NCBI RefSeq assembly: GCF_000496695.1
Contig: NZ_BAUJ01000004.1
Location: 150,036-214,035 of the forward strand
Length of the DNA stretch: 64,000 bases
Origin: Vibrio halioticoli NBRC 102217
GTDB taxonomy: Bacteria; Pseudomonadota; Gammaproteobacteria; Enterobacterales; Vibrionaceae
Reading direction: 5' to 3'
This document shows positions 8,320 through 18,180 of this stretch, piece after piece. How positions within the stretch are numbered: the stretch's first letter is position 1; the number at the start of each line of letters is the position of its first letter. The notes beneath the pieces are model-generated. The model searched no databases, was not told where the DNA came from, and worked only from the letters and a program-made list of their open reading frames with translations. Position numbers and translations under genes: made by a program.

Positions 8320-9822
8320 ATGAAGAATTTTAAGCGTCAAAAAGGTGTGGCGGTAATAATTGTTGCCTTGAGTATGGTGGCAATTGGCGGTATGGCGCAA
8401 TTAACCATTGAAGGTGGCAGAATGATCCAAGAGCGAGATCGATTAGCTGATGCCACTGAAGCTGCCACACTAGCCGTTGCGATTGCCAACCGCAGTGATC
8501 AAAAAGTGTCTGATGAGCTTGCTCGTAAGTATCTTGAAAACTATCTGCCGAGTATAGAAATTGGTGATGTTAAGGTAACTCGCACTGAAGGGAAAGAAGA
8601 GATCGATGGCAACCAACTTTATTATGTACAGTATGAAGTGGGTGCCGATGTAGGCTTTGAACGACAAATGGGCTTTATTGATAGTTCATCTGATAGCTCG
8701 TCGTATCAAGTAGGTAATGATGCAATGGCACGGACTTATATGTTGCCGTCTGATTTGGATCTTGTGTTTGTGGCTGATTTTTCCGGGTCTATGGACAGTA
8801 AGTGGAGTGGTAGTAGTGATAGTAATAGAAACCAAACTAAGCTTGAATTATTAATAGATCAAGTAAATATAATATCTGATGATTTACTTTCCAGTAGTGC
8901 AACAAATGCTGGTTATGCGCATAGGATTGGTTTTGTACCGTATAATTTAAGGACGCAAGAGGTGATTGATGGCAATCTTCGTTGTGTAACTGAATTAAAA
9001 TATAAATCTATTGAGGTGACCACTGGCCCCAGTGACGATAGAAAGCATCATACGATCGCATACGATAGTATTCGTTGGGTAGATTGGGCAAAGAAATCAA
9101 GTAGCCAAGTTGAAGATTGTGCTGATAAATCTAGTGATTGTGGCGTTAATATGACACAAAGAGAGGCAAAGGCGATAGAAAAGGTATTTTCTGGTTCTAG
9201 TTATAACTTCCCAGACCCTTATGACTCTGTAGATATACAGAGTACAGTAATTAATTGGAATACAACAAAAACATCAGTAACTCCGTGGATTCATCCAGTT
9301 TCTAATTCTAACGATACTAAACTTTTTTCCGATGGCATGTGTGGTGATGACGAGAAATTTAATACTATTCCTTTGTCACTTCAAAAGCCTGAAATTAGTC
9401 ATATGAAAGCCGATGGAGGCACAGCTCTTTACCAAGGGCTTATTAGAGGCGCTCAAATTCTTGCGGAAGGAAGCTTCACATTAACTGATCCTGAAAAACG
9501 TGAAAAATACCATGAGCGAGCACAAATGCTTTTGATTTTAAGTGATGGTCAAGAAAACCCATTCACTGAAACATTTCCTGCTCTAGTCAAGAATGGGCTA
9601 TGTTCCAGTATTCGTAGCCATTTTGTGAGTCACGACAGTCCACTTTATATTGGTGTAATTGGAATCGACTTTAAAGCTTCTGAAGCAACAGGGTTTGCAG
9701 ACTGCGCAGATGAAATCATCGACGTAACAAAAAGCCAAGACTTACTCGATAAAATCCAAGAACTGATCCAAAAAGGTGCTGCTACCAATGGAGTTTCTCG
9801 TTTATATGATAAAAATCTCTAG
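8320..9822 (+). CDS. tadG: TadG-like pilus protein with von Willebrand factor A domain
   Basis: A 500-residue protein. The N-terminus RQKGVAVIIVALSMVAIGGM is a TadG/TadE-type helix, followed by the GGRMIQERDRLADATEAATL segment typical of TadG. A vWA domain begins at about 146; its metal-ion site reads DFSGS at 153-157, matching the DxSxS consensus, and LILSDGQENP forms a later vWA strand. TadG proteins are envelope-anchored Tad components of uncertain role, possibly adhesive. Base composition changes within the gene: 8341-8460 is about 47% G+C by hand count and 8821-8940 about 32%, suggesting that the vWA part evolved or was exchanged separately. A Shine-Dalgarno-like AAGGAAGG precedes the ATG. 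Confidence 0.88.
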   Translation: MKNFKRQKGVAVIIVALSMVAIGGMAQLTIEGGRMIQERDRLADATEAATLAVAIANRSDQKVSDELARKYLENYLPSIEIGDVKVTRTEGKEEIDGNQLYYVQYEVGADVGFERQMGFIDSSSDSSSYQVGNDAMARTYMLPSDLDLVFVADFSGSMDSKWSGSSDSNRNQTKLELLIDQVNIISDDLLSSSATNAGYAHRIGFVPYNLRTQEVIDGNLRCVTELKYKSIEVTTGPSDDRKHHTIAYDSIRWVDWAKKSSSQVEDCADKSSDCGVNMTQREAKAIEKVFSGSSYNFPDPYDSVDIQSTVINWNTTKTSVTPWIHPVSNSNDTKLFSDGMCGDDEKFNTIPLSLQKPEISHMKADGGTALYQGLIRGAQILAEGSFTLTDPEKREKYHERAQMLLILSDGQENPFTETFPALVKNGLCSSIRSHFVSHDSPLYIGVIGIDFKASEATGFADCADEIIDVTKSQDLLDKIQELIQKGAATNGVSRLYDKNL

Positions 9823-9829
9823 GAGCACT

Positions 9830-10471
9830 ATGAAACTTTCTTTCGCCTCTGTTATTGCGTGCTTAACTATCGCTTCGATGCCTGCTATTGCGGCCAATGA
9901 CATGAATAACAAAATTGAGCAGCTTTGCGCAACAGAGCATATGTTGATTAAACATTCAGTGAGTATTGGTCAGGCAAACGCGGTTGCCGGAAATAGGGCG
10001 CAGTATTATCAAATTCAACCAGCGTTGACTGAGCAACAAAAAGCAAATTTAAGAACGACCCAGGTAAGCCTAGGTGATGATTGCTTAGAGTTTTTAAGTC
10101 AGCAAGATGTGCTTTCTGTTGATACAGAAGGCGTCATAGCCAGAGTGTATTTTAATTTTGATAATAGTGATTTAACACAAGCGTCTAAATTAACACTTAC
10201 CGCTTTGGCAAAACGCATGCAGTCATTAAACGAAGTACCAAAACTTAATATCGTGGGGCATACCGATAATGTTGGATCTGAAAGCTATAATCAAGAGCTA
10301 GGTAAACATAGAGCAATGTCGAGCAAAGTGTTTCTTGTTGAATCTGGAGTGGAAAAAGAGGTGCTGAAACCACACTCGGAAGGATTCAATAAACCACTGC
10401 GAGACAATCAAACCGAGCAAGGGCGCGCAACCAATCGCCGCGTCGAAATTGTGGTGGCTGAATCATCTTAA
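9830..10471 (+). CDS. OmpA-family peptidoglycan-binding protein, last gene of the Tad locus
   Basis: A 213-residue exported protein. The ATG at 9830 follows a strong AGGAG ribosome site at 9821-9825 and gives a clean signal peptide (MKLSFASVIACLTIASMPAIA, cleavage after AIA); an in-frame ATG further upstream has no such support. The C-terminal 110 residues are an OmpA-like domain: VYFNFDNSDL, then NIVGHTDNVGSESYNQELG and RATNRRVEI, which bind peptidoglycan. The start is seven bases after the tadG stop, so it is probably cotranscribed. OmpA-like proteins are common at the end of Vibrio tad loci and may anchor the apparatus to the cell wall. Confidence 0.88.
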   Translation: MKLSFASVIACLTIASMPAIAANDMNNKIEQLCATEHMLIKHSVSIGQANAVAGNRAQYYQIQPALTEQQKANLRTTQVSLGDDCLEFLSQQDVLSVDTEGVIARVYFNFDNSDLTQASKLTLTALAKRMQSLNEVPKLNIVGHTDNVGSESYNQELGKHRAMSSKVFLVESGVEKEVLKPHSEGFNKPLRDNQTEQGRATNRRVEIVVAESS

Positions 10472-10600
10472 CCTGCATGTTTTCAATATATTAGTATAAA
10501 CTGGAGTTAGGTTACGAGTCAGTCTATTATCGTTTTGTAAGGTATCCACTAATTATTAGTTTAAAGACGGTTAGTTGATCGTATGCCACAGTTTTTATTC

Positions 10601-10642
10601 AAACAAGTGTCTCTAGTTAACCTAGAGACACTTGTTTTTCTT
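10601..10642 (+). terminator. Rho-independent terminator of the Tad operon
   Basis: A perfect 16-bp stem (10601-10616 with 10622-10637) around the five-base loop TTAAC, followed by a T-rich run. It lies 130 bases after the last Tad gene and 24 bases before the next gene, so it should insulate the ligase-like gene from the tad operon. Confidence 0.9.
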
Positions 10643-10665
10643 TCTACTAAAGTAAATTTTATTCT

Positions 10666-12042
10666 ATGCACTTTTTAAAACAACGATATGCTTTAAGCAC
10701 CATTATTCTCGTTATCGTCGCTCTATTTAGCTTCAATTTGTATGTGCTACCTGATCAGCAGGTGCTTATGTACGATTATAAGCGCTTGTTTTTATGTGCC
10801 ATTTTAGTCTTTGTTGCCTTGAATCTAGTATTTAGCCATACCTTGAGAGAGAGGTTGGTAGGGCGATTTGCAAGTAGTAGTTGTTTGGTAAAAAGTCTCG
10901 TAGTGGTATTTTTGGGTTTTGCGTTTTTTGCCGATCTGTTCGGGTTATTTCCGCACAAGGCGATTCCGCTTTATTTCTATATCGTCGGTTTGTTCTTTTT
11001 AATTCTTCGCTTTACCCTTGAGAAGCCTTCAGCCATAACGTTTAGACTTTTTTCATGGGTCATAGGTCTGTCTTTTGGCTCTGTATTTGTTGGCTATACC
11101 GTAGCTACTTTTTATGGTGAAGGTGCAACCATTTTTACAATTCTTAGTTATGTAAATCCAAGATTTCTTAATCAGGTTCAGATATGGCTAGTTATCCCAT
11201 CGCTATACATTGTATTAGTGTCAAAAAAACGAGCTAGCTATTTAATGCCTATTTTGAATTTTGCCATGATGTTTGCGTTGGATGCTCGAGGACTAGCGAT
11301 TGCTTCATTTATTGGCATTATGTTGTGGTTGATAATCGAGCGGCACCACAGAATACAACTAGTCAAAATTACCATTTTATCGCTATTTTTGGGATTCTTG
11401 GTATCGGTGTTATTTTTAACACCTCTTCCTAGCTATCTGATGCATGGTGAAATATCCAGTTCACTGTTAGATTTAAGGGCTACGAGTTCGGGTCGTATGG
11501 AAATATGGCGGAATGCTTTAGGCATGTATCAATTCTGGGGGTTAGGGGGTAACGGATATATATGTACATCCATACTTGAGATCAGACCGCACAATTCAAT
11601 ACTTACAGTGTTATTAAATTGGGGGGTAATACCTGCTATTTGTTATATCACGCTGGCTATGATCTTGCTGAAGCAAGTCGTTTTTGAAAAGAGTAAGCGA
11701 TATAGAATTATAGGCCTTTCATTGATATCGGGCTTAGTACTTAGTTTAGTATCAAATGTCCTAGACTCACCCTTCAGCTTATTACTTGCCTGTATGTTTA
11801 CAGGTTGGTTCTGTGGTCGAACCAAGTTGACTTCAACTAAAACACATAGTAAATGGGCTCATGCTTTATTAGCAATTACTTCTATAATTATTATTGTATG
11901 TATTTCATACAAGGTCTCAGATAGAGTCAAAAATAATTTCTATATTGATCTAAAGCAAGAAAAACTTGCTCCCCAATTCTGGCTAGCAAATAACTGCCCA
12001 GACATAAGAAGCGTCAAGAGCACAACCACAGATAAGCACTAA
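10666..12042 (+). CDS. O-antigen ligase / Wzy-family polytopic membrane protein
   Basis: A 458-residue membrane protein with about eleven hydrophobic segments. The region near 270-330 holds the family signature: RATSSGRMEIWRNALGMYQF, then GLGGNGY, and RPHNSILTVLLNWGVI, the HN-S pattern of the Wzy_C domain shared by O-antigen ligases (WaaL), O-antigen polymerases and pilin or protein O-oligosaccharyltransferases (PglL/TfpO). No glycosyltransferase or sugar-nucleotide gene is near. Because it stands alone just after the Tad locus it could modify a pilus or surface protein, but this is inference; LPS ligase is the alternative. It has its own unit, following a strong terminator, and a weak ribosome site. 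Confidence 0.8.
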   Translation: MHFLKQRYALSTIILVIVALFSFNLYVLPDQQVLMYDYKRLFLCAILVFVALNLVFSHTLRERLVGRFASSSCLVKSLVVVFLGFAFFADLFGLFPHKAIPLYFYIVGLFFLILRFTLEKPSAITFRLFSWVIGLSFGSVFVGYTVATFYGEGATIFTILSYVNPRFLNQVQIWLVIPSLYIVLVSKKRASYLMPILNFAMMFALDARGLAIASFIGIMLWLIIERHHRIQLVKITILSLFLGFLVSVLFLTPLPSYLMHGEISSSLLDLRATSSGRMEIWRNALGMYQFWGLGGNGYICTSILEIRPHNSILTVLLNWGVIPAICYITLAMILLKQVVFEKSKRYRIIGLSLISGLVLSLVSNVLDSPFSLLLACMFTGWFCGRTKLTSTKTHSKWAHALLAITSIIIIVCISYKVSDRVKNNFYIDLKQEKLAPQFWLANNCPDIRSVKSTTTDKH

Positions 12043-12297
12043 GTTGCAGTAAATACAATATCGCATTCGACAAGAATAATCATAACAATCTGTCACGTGT
12101 CAAATTATTGATTTTCTTAACAATCATGCAATAGAAATATGCATCAAAACACTGTATAACCGATGGATTATTTTAACCCATTAATAGTGCTGGTGCATAT
12201 TTATACACCCAGTAAAAATAATAAAAGTCAGTCAAAAATCAATAGATACTCACTAGCGATATTTGAAGAATTATAAATATTTGGATATGGGAATATC

Positions 12298-13200
12298 ATG
12301 ATTGAAGCAATTGAAGCTTTCATATTAGCAGCCGAACATAATTCGTTCAGCATTGCTGCAAAAAAGCTGGGCAAGAGCCAGTCGGCGGTCAGCCAACTTA
12401 TTCATAATTTAGAGATAGATCTTGGTTATGAGTTATTTGATCGTCGAGGACGCTTTATTTCCCTTAATGACAATGGTCATGCTTTGTTAAAACAAGCGCG
12501 TATGGTTAAAGCGCAATACTCACGCTTTGTGTTACACGCCGAACAACTGAAAACCAACCAAAAACAGAGAATCAATATTGGTATTGATCCTTTGCTTTGC
12601 CCTAAAAACACCACTCGATTGATTCAACAATTTGAAGTTACTTTTTCATCAGTCGAAGTGCATTTAGTTTATCGTGATAGTCAGTCGTTAAATGACTTAT
12701 TACTGGCTAAAGATTTGGACATAGTGATTGGTGGCAACGATGCCTTTTTACCCGCATCTGAGTATCACACCGAAAGCATCGGCACGGTTGAGAATGTGTG
12801 GATTGCCAAAGAAGATGCGATTCAGCGTATTAACTCGGCAGAACAATTGTTTGAATTGAGTACTTATCGCTACTTGATACCACCTCAATTTGAAACAGAA
12901 TCATTGAAGTCTATTACTGAGATAGCCTCGGTGTGGCGTATCGATGATATTAATACCTTGTTCAAAATGTGTGAGTCGGGTTCGAACATTGCTTGTATCC
13001 CTCACAATGCGTTAACCGTATTGCCTATGTACGATGAGTTGCGAGTGGTTTCTTCGCGTTTGTTGCCAAAGGTGAAAAAAGGACTGGTGTTGAGCTGGCA
13101 TCTTGATATGCGTACAGCCCCTTTCTGTAAATGGATTAGCCAATCGCTACAACAGAAAACTCAAACTAATACCGTCACTAGAGTGTTAGAAACCGCGTAA
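12298..13200 (+). CDS. LysR-family transcriptional regulator
   Basis: A 300-residue LysR regulator. The N-terminal winged helix-turn-helix (about 3-60) includes AFILAAEHNSFSIAAKKLGK and SQSAVSQLIHNLE; the effector-binding domain runs from about 90. It has a 255-base AT-rich leader and ends in a hairpin terminator, so it is a single-gene unit between the ligase-like gene and ccmA. Nothing in the sequence shows its target; the divergent-target arrangement usual for LysR genes is absent because both neighbours are on the same strand. Confidence 0.9.
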   Translation: MIEAIEAFILAAEHNSFSIAAKKLGKSQSAVSQLIHNLEIDLGYELFDRRGRFISLNDNGHALLKQARMVKAQYSRFVLHAEQLKTNQKQRINIGIDPLLCPKNTTRLIQQFEVTFSSVEVHLVYRDSQSLNDLLLAKDLDIVIGGNDAFLPASEYHTESIGTVENVWIAKEDAIQRINSAEQLFELSTYRYLIPPQFETESLKSITEIASVWRIDDINTLFKMCESGSNIACIPHNALTVLPMYDELRVVSSRLLPKVKKGLVLSWHLDMRTAPFCKWISQSLQQKTQTNTVTRVLETA

Positions 13201-13238
13201 CTTGATTCATTTTTAGTGATTATTGAGCCAATATTGAA

Positions 13239-13264
13239 CAAAGCCTAGTATTTACTAGGCTTTG
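13239..13264 (+). terminator. Hairpin terminator after the LysR gene
   Basis: An 11-bp perfect stem, CAAAGCCTAGT with its complement, around a four-base loop, 38 bases after the LysR stop. The following bases CTACGTTTG are only moderately T-rich, so termination may be partial. Confidence 0.6.
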
Positions 13265-13458
13265 CTACGTTTGAATACTTACAAATTATGATTTAGCAAG
13301 CGCATAGCAAGAGAATCTGCATTGCTGAGTCAGAAATTTGATGGGGTTCAAACCATTGCTAGCTTGTTACTGTAAATTGGCGATTTCGCTTATAACTTAA
13401 TCGCTTAGGCTGTATGGGAGTTAACAGCTTGTGATAGTATATTGACTCTTTTTCATAG

Positions 13459-14088
13459 ATGAATTTGTTGATGCTACAAGTTACGGAACTATCTGCAATT
13501 AGAGATGAAAGAATTTTGTTCGAAAACCTGTCTTTTTCTATGCAGGCGGGTGATCTTGTGCAAGTTGAAGGACGTAATGGTACGGGTAAGACAACGTTAT
13601 TACGCATCATTGCAGGGCTTGGCGACAAAGAGGCCGGAGAGATTGAATGGAAACAGCAGTCCATTTTTTCAGATAGAGATAGCTTTCATCAAGACTTGTT
13701 ATTTTTAGGTCATCAAACGGGTATTAAACGAGACCTTAGTGCGTTCGAAAACCTGTCTTTTTATCTTAACATTAGCGGGCAGTCCTATACCTATGATGAG
13801 GTTTGGCAAGCGTTAACTAAAGTCGGTTTGGCTGGACGAGAAGATGTGCCAGTGGCGCAATTGTCGGCAGGCCAACAAAGAAGGGTTGCTTTAGCACGAT
13901 TGTGGTTGAGTAAACATCCGCTGTGGATTTTAGATGAACCATTAACCGCAATCGACAAGCAAGGCGTTAAAGTCCTTGAACAACTTTTTTTACAGCATAC
14001 AGAGCAAGGAGGCATGGTGTTGTTAACTACCCATCAAGATATGTTCGAAAATTGCGCCACGCTTCGTAAAATAAGGTTGGGTCACTAA
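13459..14088 (+). CDS. ccmA: Cytochrome c maturation ABC transporter ATPase CcmA
   Basis: A 209-residue ATP-binding protein of the CcmABCD complex, which releases holo-CcmE after haem loading. Walker A GRNGTGKTT is at 38-46, the ABC signature LSAGQ at 135-139 and Walker B LWILDEP at 155-161. Start is drawn at the ATG at 13459; the ATG at 13471, which gives MLQVTELSAIRDER, fits homologues equally well, and neither has a strong Shine-Dalgarno. It is the first gene of a nine-gene ccm operon; its stop shares a base with the ccmB start. Confidence 0.96.
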   Translation: MNLLMLQVTELSAIRDERILFENLSFSMQAGDLVQVEGRNGTGKTTLLRIIAGLGDKEAGEIEWKQQSIFSDRDSFHQDLLFLGHQTGIKRDLSAFENLSFYLNISGQSYTYDEVWQALTKVGLAGREDVPVAQLSAGQQRRVALARLWLSKHPLWILDEPLTAIDKQGVKVLEQLFLQHTEQGGMVLLTTHQDMFENCATLRKIRLGH

Positions 14089-14756
14089 TGCTGGGTCATA
14101 TGTGGGCGATTATCCGTCGTGAGTTGCTCATTGCATTCAGACGCAGAGCAGACATCTTTAACCCGCTGTGGTTTTTCATCATAGTCATTACTTTATTTCC
14201 CTTAGGTATCGGGCCTGAGCCGAATCTTCTCGCGCGAATAGCCCCTGGGGTTGTATGGGTCGCCGCTTTGTTAGCCGCATTGTTGTCATTGGAGCGATTG
14301 TTCCGTGATGATTATCAAGATGGCGCGCTTGAGCAACTGATGCTGATGCCACTACCACTGCCTTTAGTGGTGATTTCAAAAGTCATCGCGCACTGGATTT
14401 TGACAGGCTTACCCCTGATTCTGATCAGCCCACTATTGGCAATACTTTTAAGCCTTAGCTGGGATTCTTGGACAGCGGTGGTCATTACCTTATTGCTTGG
14501 CACTCCAACGTTAAGTTTTCTTGGCGCTATTGGTGTCGCGCTTACAGTAGGCCTACAAAAAGGCGGCGTACTGCTGAGTCTTCTAATATTACCTTTGTAT
14601 ATTCCGGTACTTATCTTTGCCACATCAGCGATTGATGCGGCAGGTATGGGAGGTTCGTACAATGGTCAACTTGCCATTATGGCCTCTATTTTGGCGGGCT
14701 CGATAACATTAACGCCTTTTGCAACGAGCGCAGCATTGCGCGTGTCGGTAAATTAA
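14088..14756 (+). CDS. ccmB: Cytochrome c maturation membrane protein CcmB
   Basis: A 222-residue protein with six hydrophobic segments, the ABC membrane subunit that pairs with CcmA. Early residues IIRRELLIAFRRRADIFNPL match the conserved N-terminus of CcmB, and the central segment ALLSLERLFRDDYQDGALEQ is the most conserved part of the family. The ATG overlaps the ccmA stop by one base; ccmC starts 27 bases downstream. Confidence 0.96.
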   Translation: MLGHMWAIIRRELLIAFRRRADIFNPLWFFIIVITLFPLGIGPEPNLLARIAPGVVWVAALLAALLSLERLFRDDYQDGALEQLMLMPLPLPLVVISKVIAHWILTGLPLILISPLLAILLSLSWDSWTAVVITLLLGTPTLSFLGAIGVALTVGLQKGGVLLSLLILPLYIPVLIFATSAIDAAGMGGSYNGQLAIMASILAGSITLTPFATSAALRVSVN

Positions 14757-14783
14757 CTTTAATTTTCTCTGAGAGTAAAAAAC

Positions 14784-15533
14784 ATGTGGAAGTGGCTCCA
14801 TCCTTACGCAAAATCTGAAGCAACTTACAATCTTTGTGGCAAGTTGCAACCATGGTTTACAGCATTAGCTTTAATTCTTCTTGCCTGTGGCAGTGTATGG
14901 GGTTTGGCATTTGCGCCAAGCGACTACCAACAAGGGGATAGCTTTAGAATCATTTATATTCATGTACCGTCGGCGATTTGGTCGATGGGAGCGTACATGG
15001 GGATGGCCATTGCCGCTTTTATTGGGTTGGTTTGGCAGTTAAGGTTGGCCAGTCTTGCCGCTCTTGCCATGGCACCCGTTGGCGCAGTGTTTACTTTTAT
15101 TGCGCTAGTCACAGGCGCAGTATGGGGCAAACCTATGTGGGGCACTTGGTGGGTTTGGGATGCACGTTTAACGTCTGAGTTAGTCTTGTTGTTCCTCTAT
15201 CTTGGCGTTATCGGCCTGTATCATGCTTTTGACGACCAAAAAACGGCGGCGAAAGCGGCGGGTATTTTGGCGGTTGTGGGTGTTATCAATTTACCAATTA
15301 TTCATTTTTCTGTTGAATGGTGGAACACCCTTCATCAAGGCGCAACGATTACCAAGTTTGCTAAACCTTCTATTTCTAACGATATGTTGTGGCCTTTACT
15401 GCTTAATATTTTCGGCTTTGCCTTCTTCTTAGGCTCAGTGACCATGATTCGTTTTAGAACCGCGATTTTGCAAAAAGAGGGTCATAGACCTTGGGTGCAG
15501 GAACTCGCTAAACGTACTTTCAGCAAAGGGTAA
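14784..15533 (+). CDS. ccmC: Haem-handling membrane protein CcmC
   Basis: A 249-residue protein with six membrane helices, which presents haem to CcmE in the periplasm. The tryptophan-rich WWD motif reads WGTWWVWDARLTSELVL, and haem-liganding histidines are expected in IYIHVPSAIWSM and IIHFSVEWWNTLHQG, both of which are present. The protein falls between ccmB and ccmD, with only three bases before ccmD. Confidence 0.96.
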   Translation: MWKWLHPYAKSEATYNLCGKLQPWFTALALILLACGSVWGLAFAPSDYQQGDSFRIIYIHVPSAIWSMGAYMGMAIAAFIGLVWQLRLASLAALAMAPVGAVFTFIALVTGAVWGKPMWGTWWVWDARLTSELVLLFLYLGVIGLYHAFDDQKTAAKAAGILAVVGVINLPIIHFSVEWWNTLHQGATITKFAKPSISNDMLWPLLLNIFGFAFFLGSVTMIRFRTAILQKEGHRPWVQELAKRTFSKG

Positions 15534-15536
15534 CGC

Positions 15537-15743
15537 ATGCATTTTGATTCTTTTTCAGAGCTATTATTTATGGGGGGTTACGCCTCCTACGTTTGGGGCG
15601 CCTTTCTCATTACCTTTGGCGCTCTTGGATTGATTTTTGTATCAAGTTGCTTAAGTAGCAAAGCAACATTAAGAGAAGTGAAAAATAAAATGGACCGCCA
15701 AGCGCGAATTGATGCCGCTAAGAATATGGAGAACACGCTATGA
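15537..15743 (+). CDS. ccmD: Small membrane protein CcmD
   Basis: A 68-residue single-span protein; the helix covers about 19-37, preceded by [18 protein letters not shown] residues (here [14 protein letters not shown]), the conserved CcmD N-terminal motif. CcmD helps hold CcmABC and CcmE together. The stop overlaps the ccmE start by four bases (ATGA). Confidence 0.94.
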   Translation: MHFDSFSELLFMGGYASYVWGAFLITFGALGLIFVSSCLSSKATLREVKNKMDRQARIDAAKNMENTL

Positions 15744-16225
15744 ACCCTAGACGTAAAAAAAGGATGGGCTTGATTGTTGCGCTGTTAGTCGGTTTAGGGT
15801 TAACCGTGGGATTAATGTTGTATGCACTCAATCAAAACATGGATCTCTTCTATACTCCTACTGAAATAGTGAACGGAAAACCTAACGGTGAGAAACCAGA
15901 AGTAGGGCAACGTCTTCGTATTGGAGGCATGGTGGTTGCAGGTACGGTTTCTCGTGATTCACAATCTTTGCGCGTGTCGTTTGATGTTGCCGATGTAGGG
16001 CCTTCAGTGACGGTGGTTTATGACGGCATTTTGCCTGACTTGTTCCGTGAGGGGCAGGGCATTGTTGCTCAAGGCGTATTGGTTGATAGTCACACCGTAG
16101 AAGCGTTTGAAGTCCTTGCAAAACACGATGAAGAATATATGCCACCAGAAATTGCCGAAGCAATGAAGGTGACTCATGAACCTCTTCAATATACTCAAGA
16201 ACAAAAACAAGGAAGCGGTCAATGA
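15740..16225 (+). CDS. ccmE: Haem chaperone CcmE
   Basis: A 161-residue periplasmic haem chaperone anchored by an N-terminal helix (about 10-29). The OB-fold domain carries [11 protein letters not shown], and the haem-binding segment [12 protein letters not shown] contains His129, which bonds haem covalently, and Tyr133. All key residues are present. The gene overlaps ccmD and ccmF by four bases each. Confidence 0.97.
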   Translation: MNPRRKKRMGLIVALLVGLGLTVGLMLYALNQNMDLFYTPTEIVNGKPNGEKPEVGQRLRIGGMVVAGTVSRDSQSLRVSFDVADVGPSVTVVYDGILPDLFREGQGIVAQGVLVDSHTVEAFEVLAKHDEEYMPPEIAEAMKVTHEPLQYTQEQKQGSGQ

Positions 16226-18180
16226 TTGCTGAGTTAGGGCACTTTGCTCTTATCGTCTCACTTGCGATGGCGGTGCTGTTAAGCGTATTGCCTCTGTGGG
16301 GGGCGTCAAAAAATAATGCTTTGTTGATGAACACGGCCAGACCTTTGTCTTGGGGCATGTTCATCCTACTTGGGATTTCTTTCTTTATCTTGTGTTGGTC
16401 GTTTTATCACAACGACTTTACCTTGCAGTATATTGCAAGCAACTCAAACAGCAATCTCCCTTGGTACTACCGAATTACGGCGGTATGGGGTGCGCACGAA
16501 GGCTCTTTACTACTTTGGGTATTAATCCAAGCGGGCTGGACAGTGGCGGTTGCAACCTTTAGCCGTGGTATGCCGCAAGAGTCTGTAGCGCGTGTTTTAG
16601 CGGTGATGGGCATGATAACGGTAGGATTCTTACTGTTTATCATAGTGACCTCAAATCCATTTGACAGAACCCTCCCATATTTCCCTATTGATGGGCGAGA
16701 CTTAAACCCATTATTGCAAGATCCAGGTCTGATCATACACCCGCCAATGTTGTATATGGGCTATGTGGGCTTCTCAGTTGCGTTTGCGTTTGCAATTGCT
16801 TCATTGATGGCTGGCCGCTTAGATACGGCATGGGCTCGTTGGTCAAGACCTTGGACAATTGCCGCATGGTCATTTTTGACCGTTGGTATCGCACTAGGCT
16901 CTTGGTGGGCGTATTACGAACTTGGCTGGGGCGGCTGGTGGTTCTGGGATCCAGTAGAAAATGCCTCCTTCATGCCATGGCTTGCGGGCACGGCGTTGAT
17001 GCACTCACTTGCTGTGACAGAAAAACGCGGCACATTTAAAGCGTGGACGGTATTGCTAGCTATCTCTGCATTCTCGTTAAGTTTGCTCGGTACCTTCTTA
17101 GTTCGTTCAGGCATTCTAGTGTCGGTACACGCCTTTGCCTCTGATCCGGCGCGCGGCATGTTCATTTTGGTATTTTTAGTGGTGGTCATTGGCGGTTCGT
17201 TACTGCTGTTCGCCCTGAAAGGTGCATCCGTACGAGTGCGTGGTAATTTCGATCTGATTTCTCGCGAGAACGCCTTACTCGCTAATAATGTGTTGTTGAT
17301 AGCGGCGCTGGTTGTGGTATTAGTCGGGACGTTACTACCGCTAGTACATAAGCAGTTGGGGCTTGGTTCTGTGTCTATTGGCGCACCTTTCTTTAATATG
17401 CTGTTTACATGGTTGATGGTGCCATTTGCCTTCCTATTAGGTATAGGTCCATTGATGCGCTGGAAGCGCGATAGCATTAAACAATTTGCTAAACCGCTAT
17501 TAATCAGTGGCGTAGTTTCTCTGACATTAGCAGCAGTAATGGTTTGGCTATTGAGCGAACGTTTCACCGGACTTGCTTTCCTTGGTTGGGTTATGGCGCT
17601 GTGGATTGTTTGTTTGCATATCTTTGAGCTTCATCAACGTGCCACGCATCGTCATTCATTTGCAGTGGGATTGACAAAACTTCCTCGCAGCCATTGGGCA
17701 ATGATGAGTGCGCATATTGGTCTAGCAGTGACGGTTATCGGTATTGCTATGGTGCAAAATTACAGCATTGAACGTGATGTGCGACTTGCTCCGGGTGAGA
17801 ATTTTAATATCGAAGGTTATAACTTCCACTTTGAGAACTTGCGAGACAATGACGGTCCAAACTACGACGGTTATATTGCTGATTTTAAAGTTACTAAAGA
17901 CGGGAAATACATTAATACGCTGCACGCTGAAAAACGTTTTTACACTACAGCTCGCTCGATGATGACTGAGGCAGCGATTGATGCTGGTGTTACGCGCGAC
18001 CTGTACATCGCGATGGGCGAAAAACTGGATGACGGCGTTTCATGGGCAGTGCGTATTTATTACAAACCGTTTGTACGTTGGATTTGGGCAGGTAGTTTGT
18101 TTATGGCGTTTGGTGGTGCTTTAGCCATCAGTGACAGACGTTACCGTTTTCGCAGTAAAGCGGTTAAGAAGGAAGCGTAA
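16222..18180 (+). CDS. ccmF: Cytochrome c haem lyase subunit CcmF
   Basis: A 652-residue polytopic membrane protein, the core of the CcmFGH haem lyase that joins haem to apocytochromes. The WWD motif is [18 protein letters not shown] near 233-250, and the segments [12 protein letters not shown] and [12 protein letters not shown] are family hallmarks containing haem-ligand histidines. A large periplasmic loop lies near the C-terminus (about 520-610). Overlaps ccmE by four bases; its stop shares a base with ccmG. Confidence 0.97.
   Translation: MIAELGHFALIVSLAMAVLLSVLPLWGASKNNALLMNTARPLSWGMFILLGISFFILCWSFYHNDFTLQYIASNSNSNLPWYYRITAVWGAHEGSLLLWVLIQAGWTVAVATFSRGMPQESVARVLAVMGMITVGFLLFIIVTSNPFDRTLPYFPIDGRDLNPLLQDPGLIIHPPMLYMGYVGFSVAFAFAIASLMAGRLDTAWARWSRPWTIAAWSFLTVGIALGSWWAYYELGWGGWWFWDPVENASFMPWLAGTALMHSLAVTEKRGTFKAWTVLLAISAFSLSLLGTFLVRSGILVSVHAFASDPARGMFILVFLVVVIGGSLLLFALKGASVRVRGNFDLISRENALLANNVLLIAALVVVLVGTLLPLVHKQLGLGSVSIGAPFFNMLFTWLMVPFAFLLGIGPLMRWKRDSIKQFAKPLLISGVVSLTLAAVMVWLLSERFTGLAFLGWVMALWIVCLHIFELHQRATHRHSFAVGLTKLPRSHWAMMSAHIGLAVTVIGIAMVQNYSIERDVRLAPGENFNIEGYNFHFENLRDNDGPNYDGYIADFKVTKDGKYINTLHAEKRFYTTARSMMTEAAIDAGVTRDLYIAMGEKLDDGVSWAVRIYYKPFVRWIWAGSLFMAFGGALAISDRRYRFRSKAVKKEA

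Noticed and set aside
12090..12115. CACGTG-centred dyad upstream of the LysR gene as an operator
   Set aside because: The palindrome is short and does not match CRP, FNR or a LysR T-N11-A box well enough to name.
16914..17567. A 217-codon minus-strand frame inside ccmF
   Set aside because: It is the shadow of a highly conserved gene, with composition typical of antisense frames and no motif.
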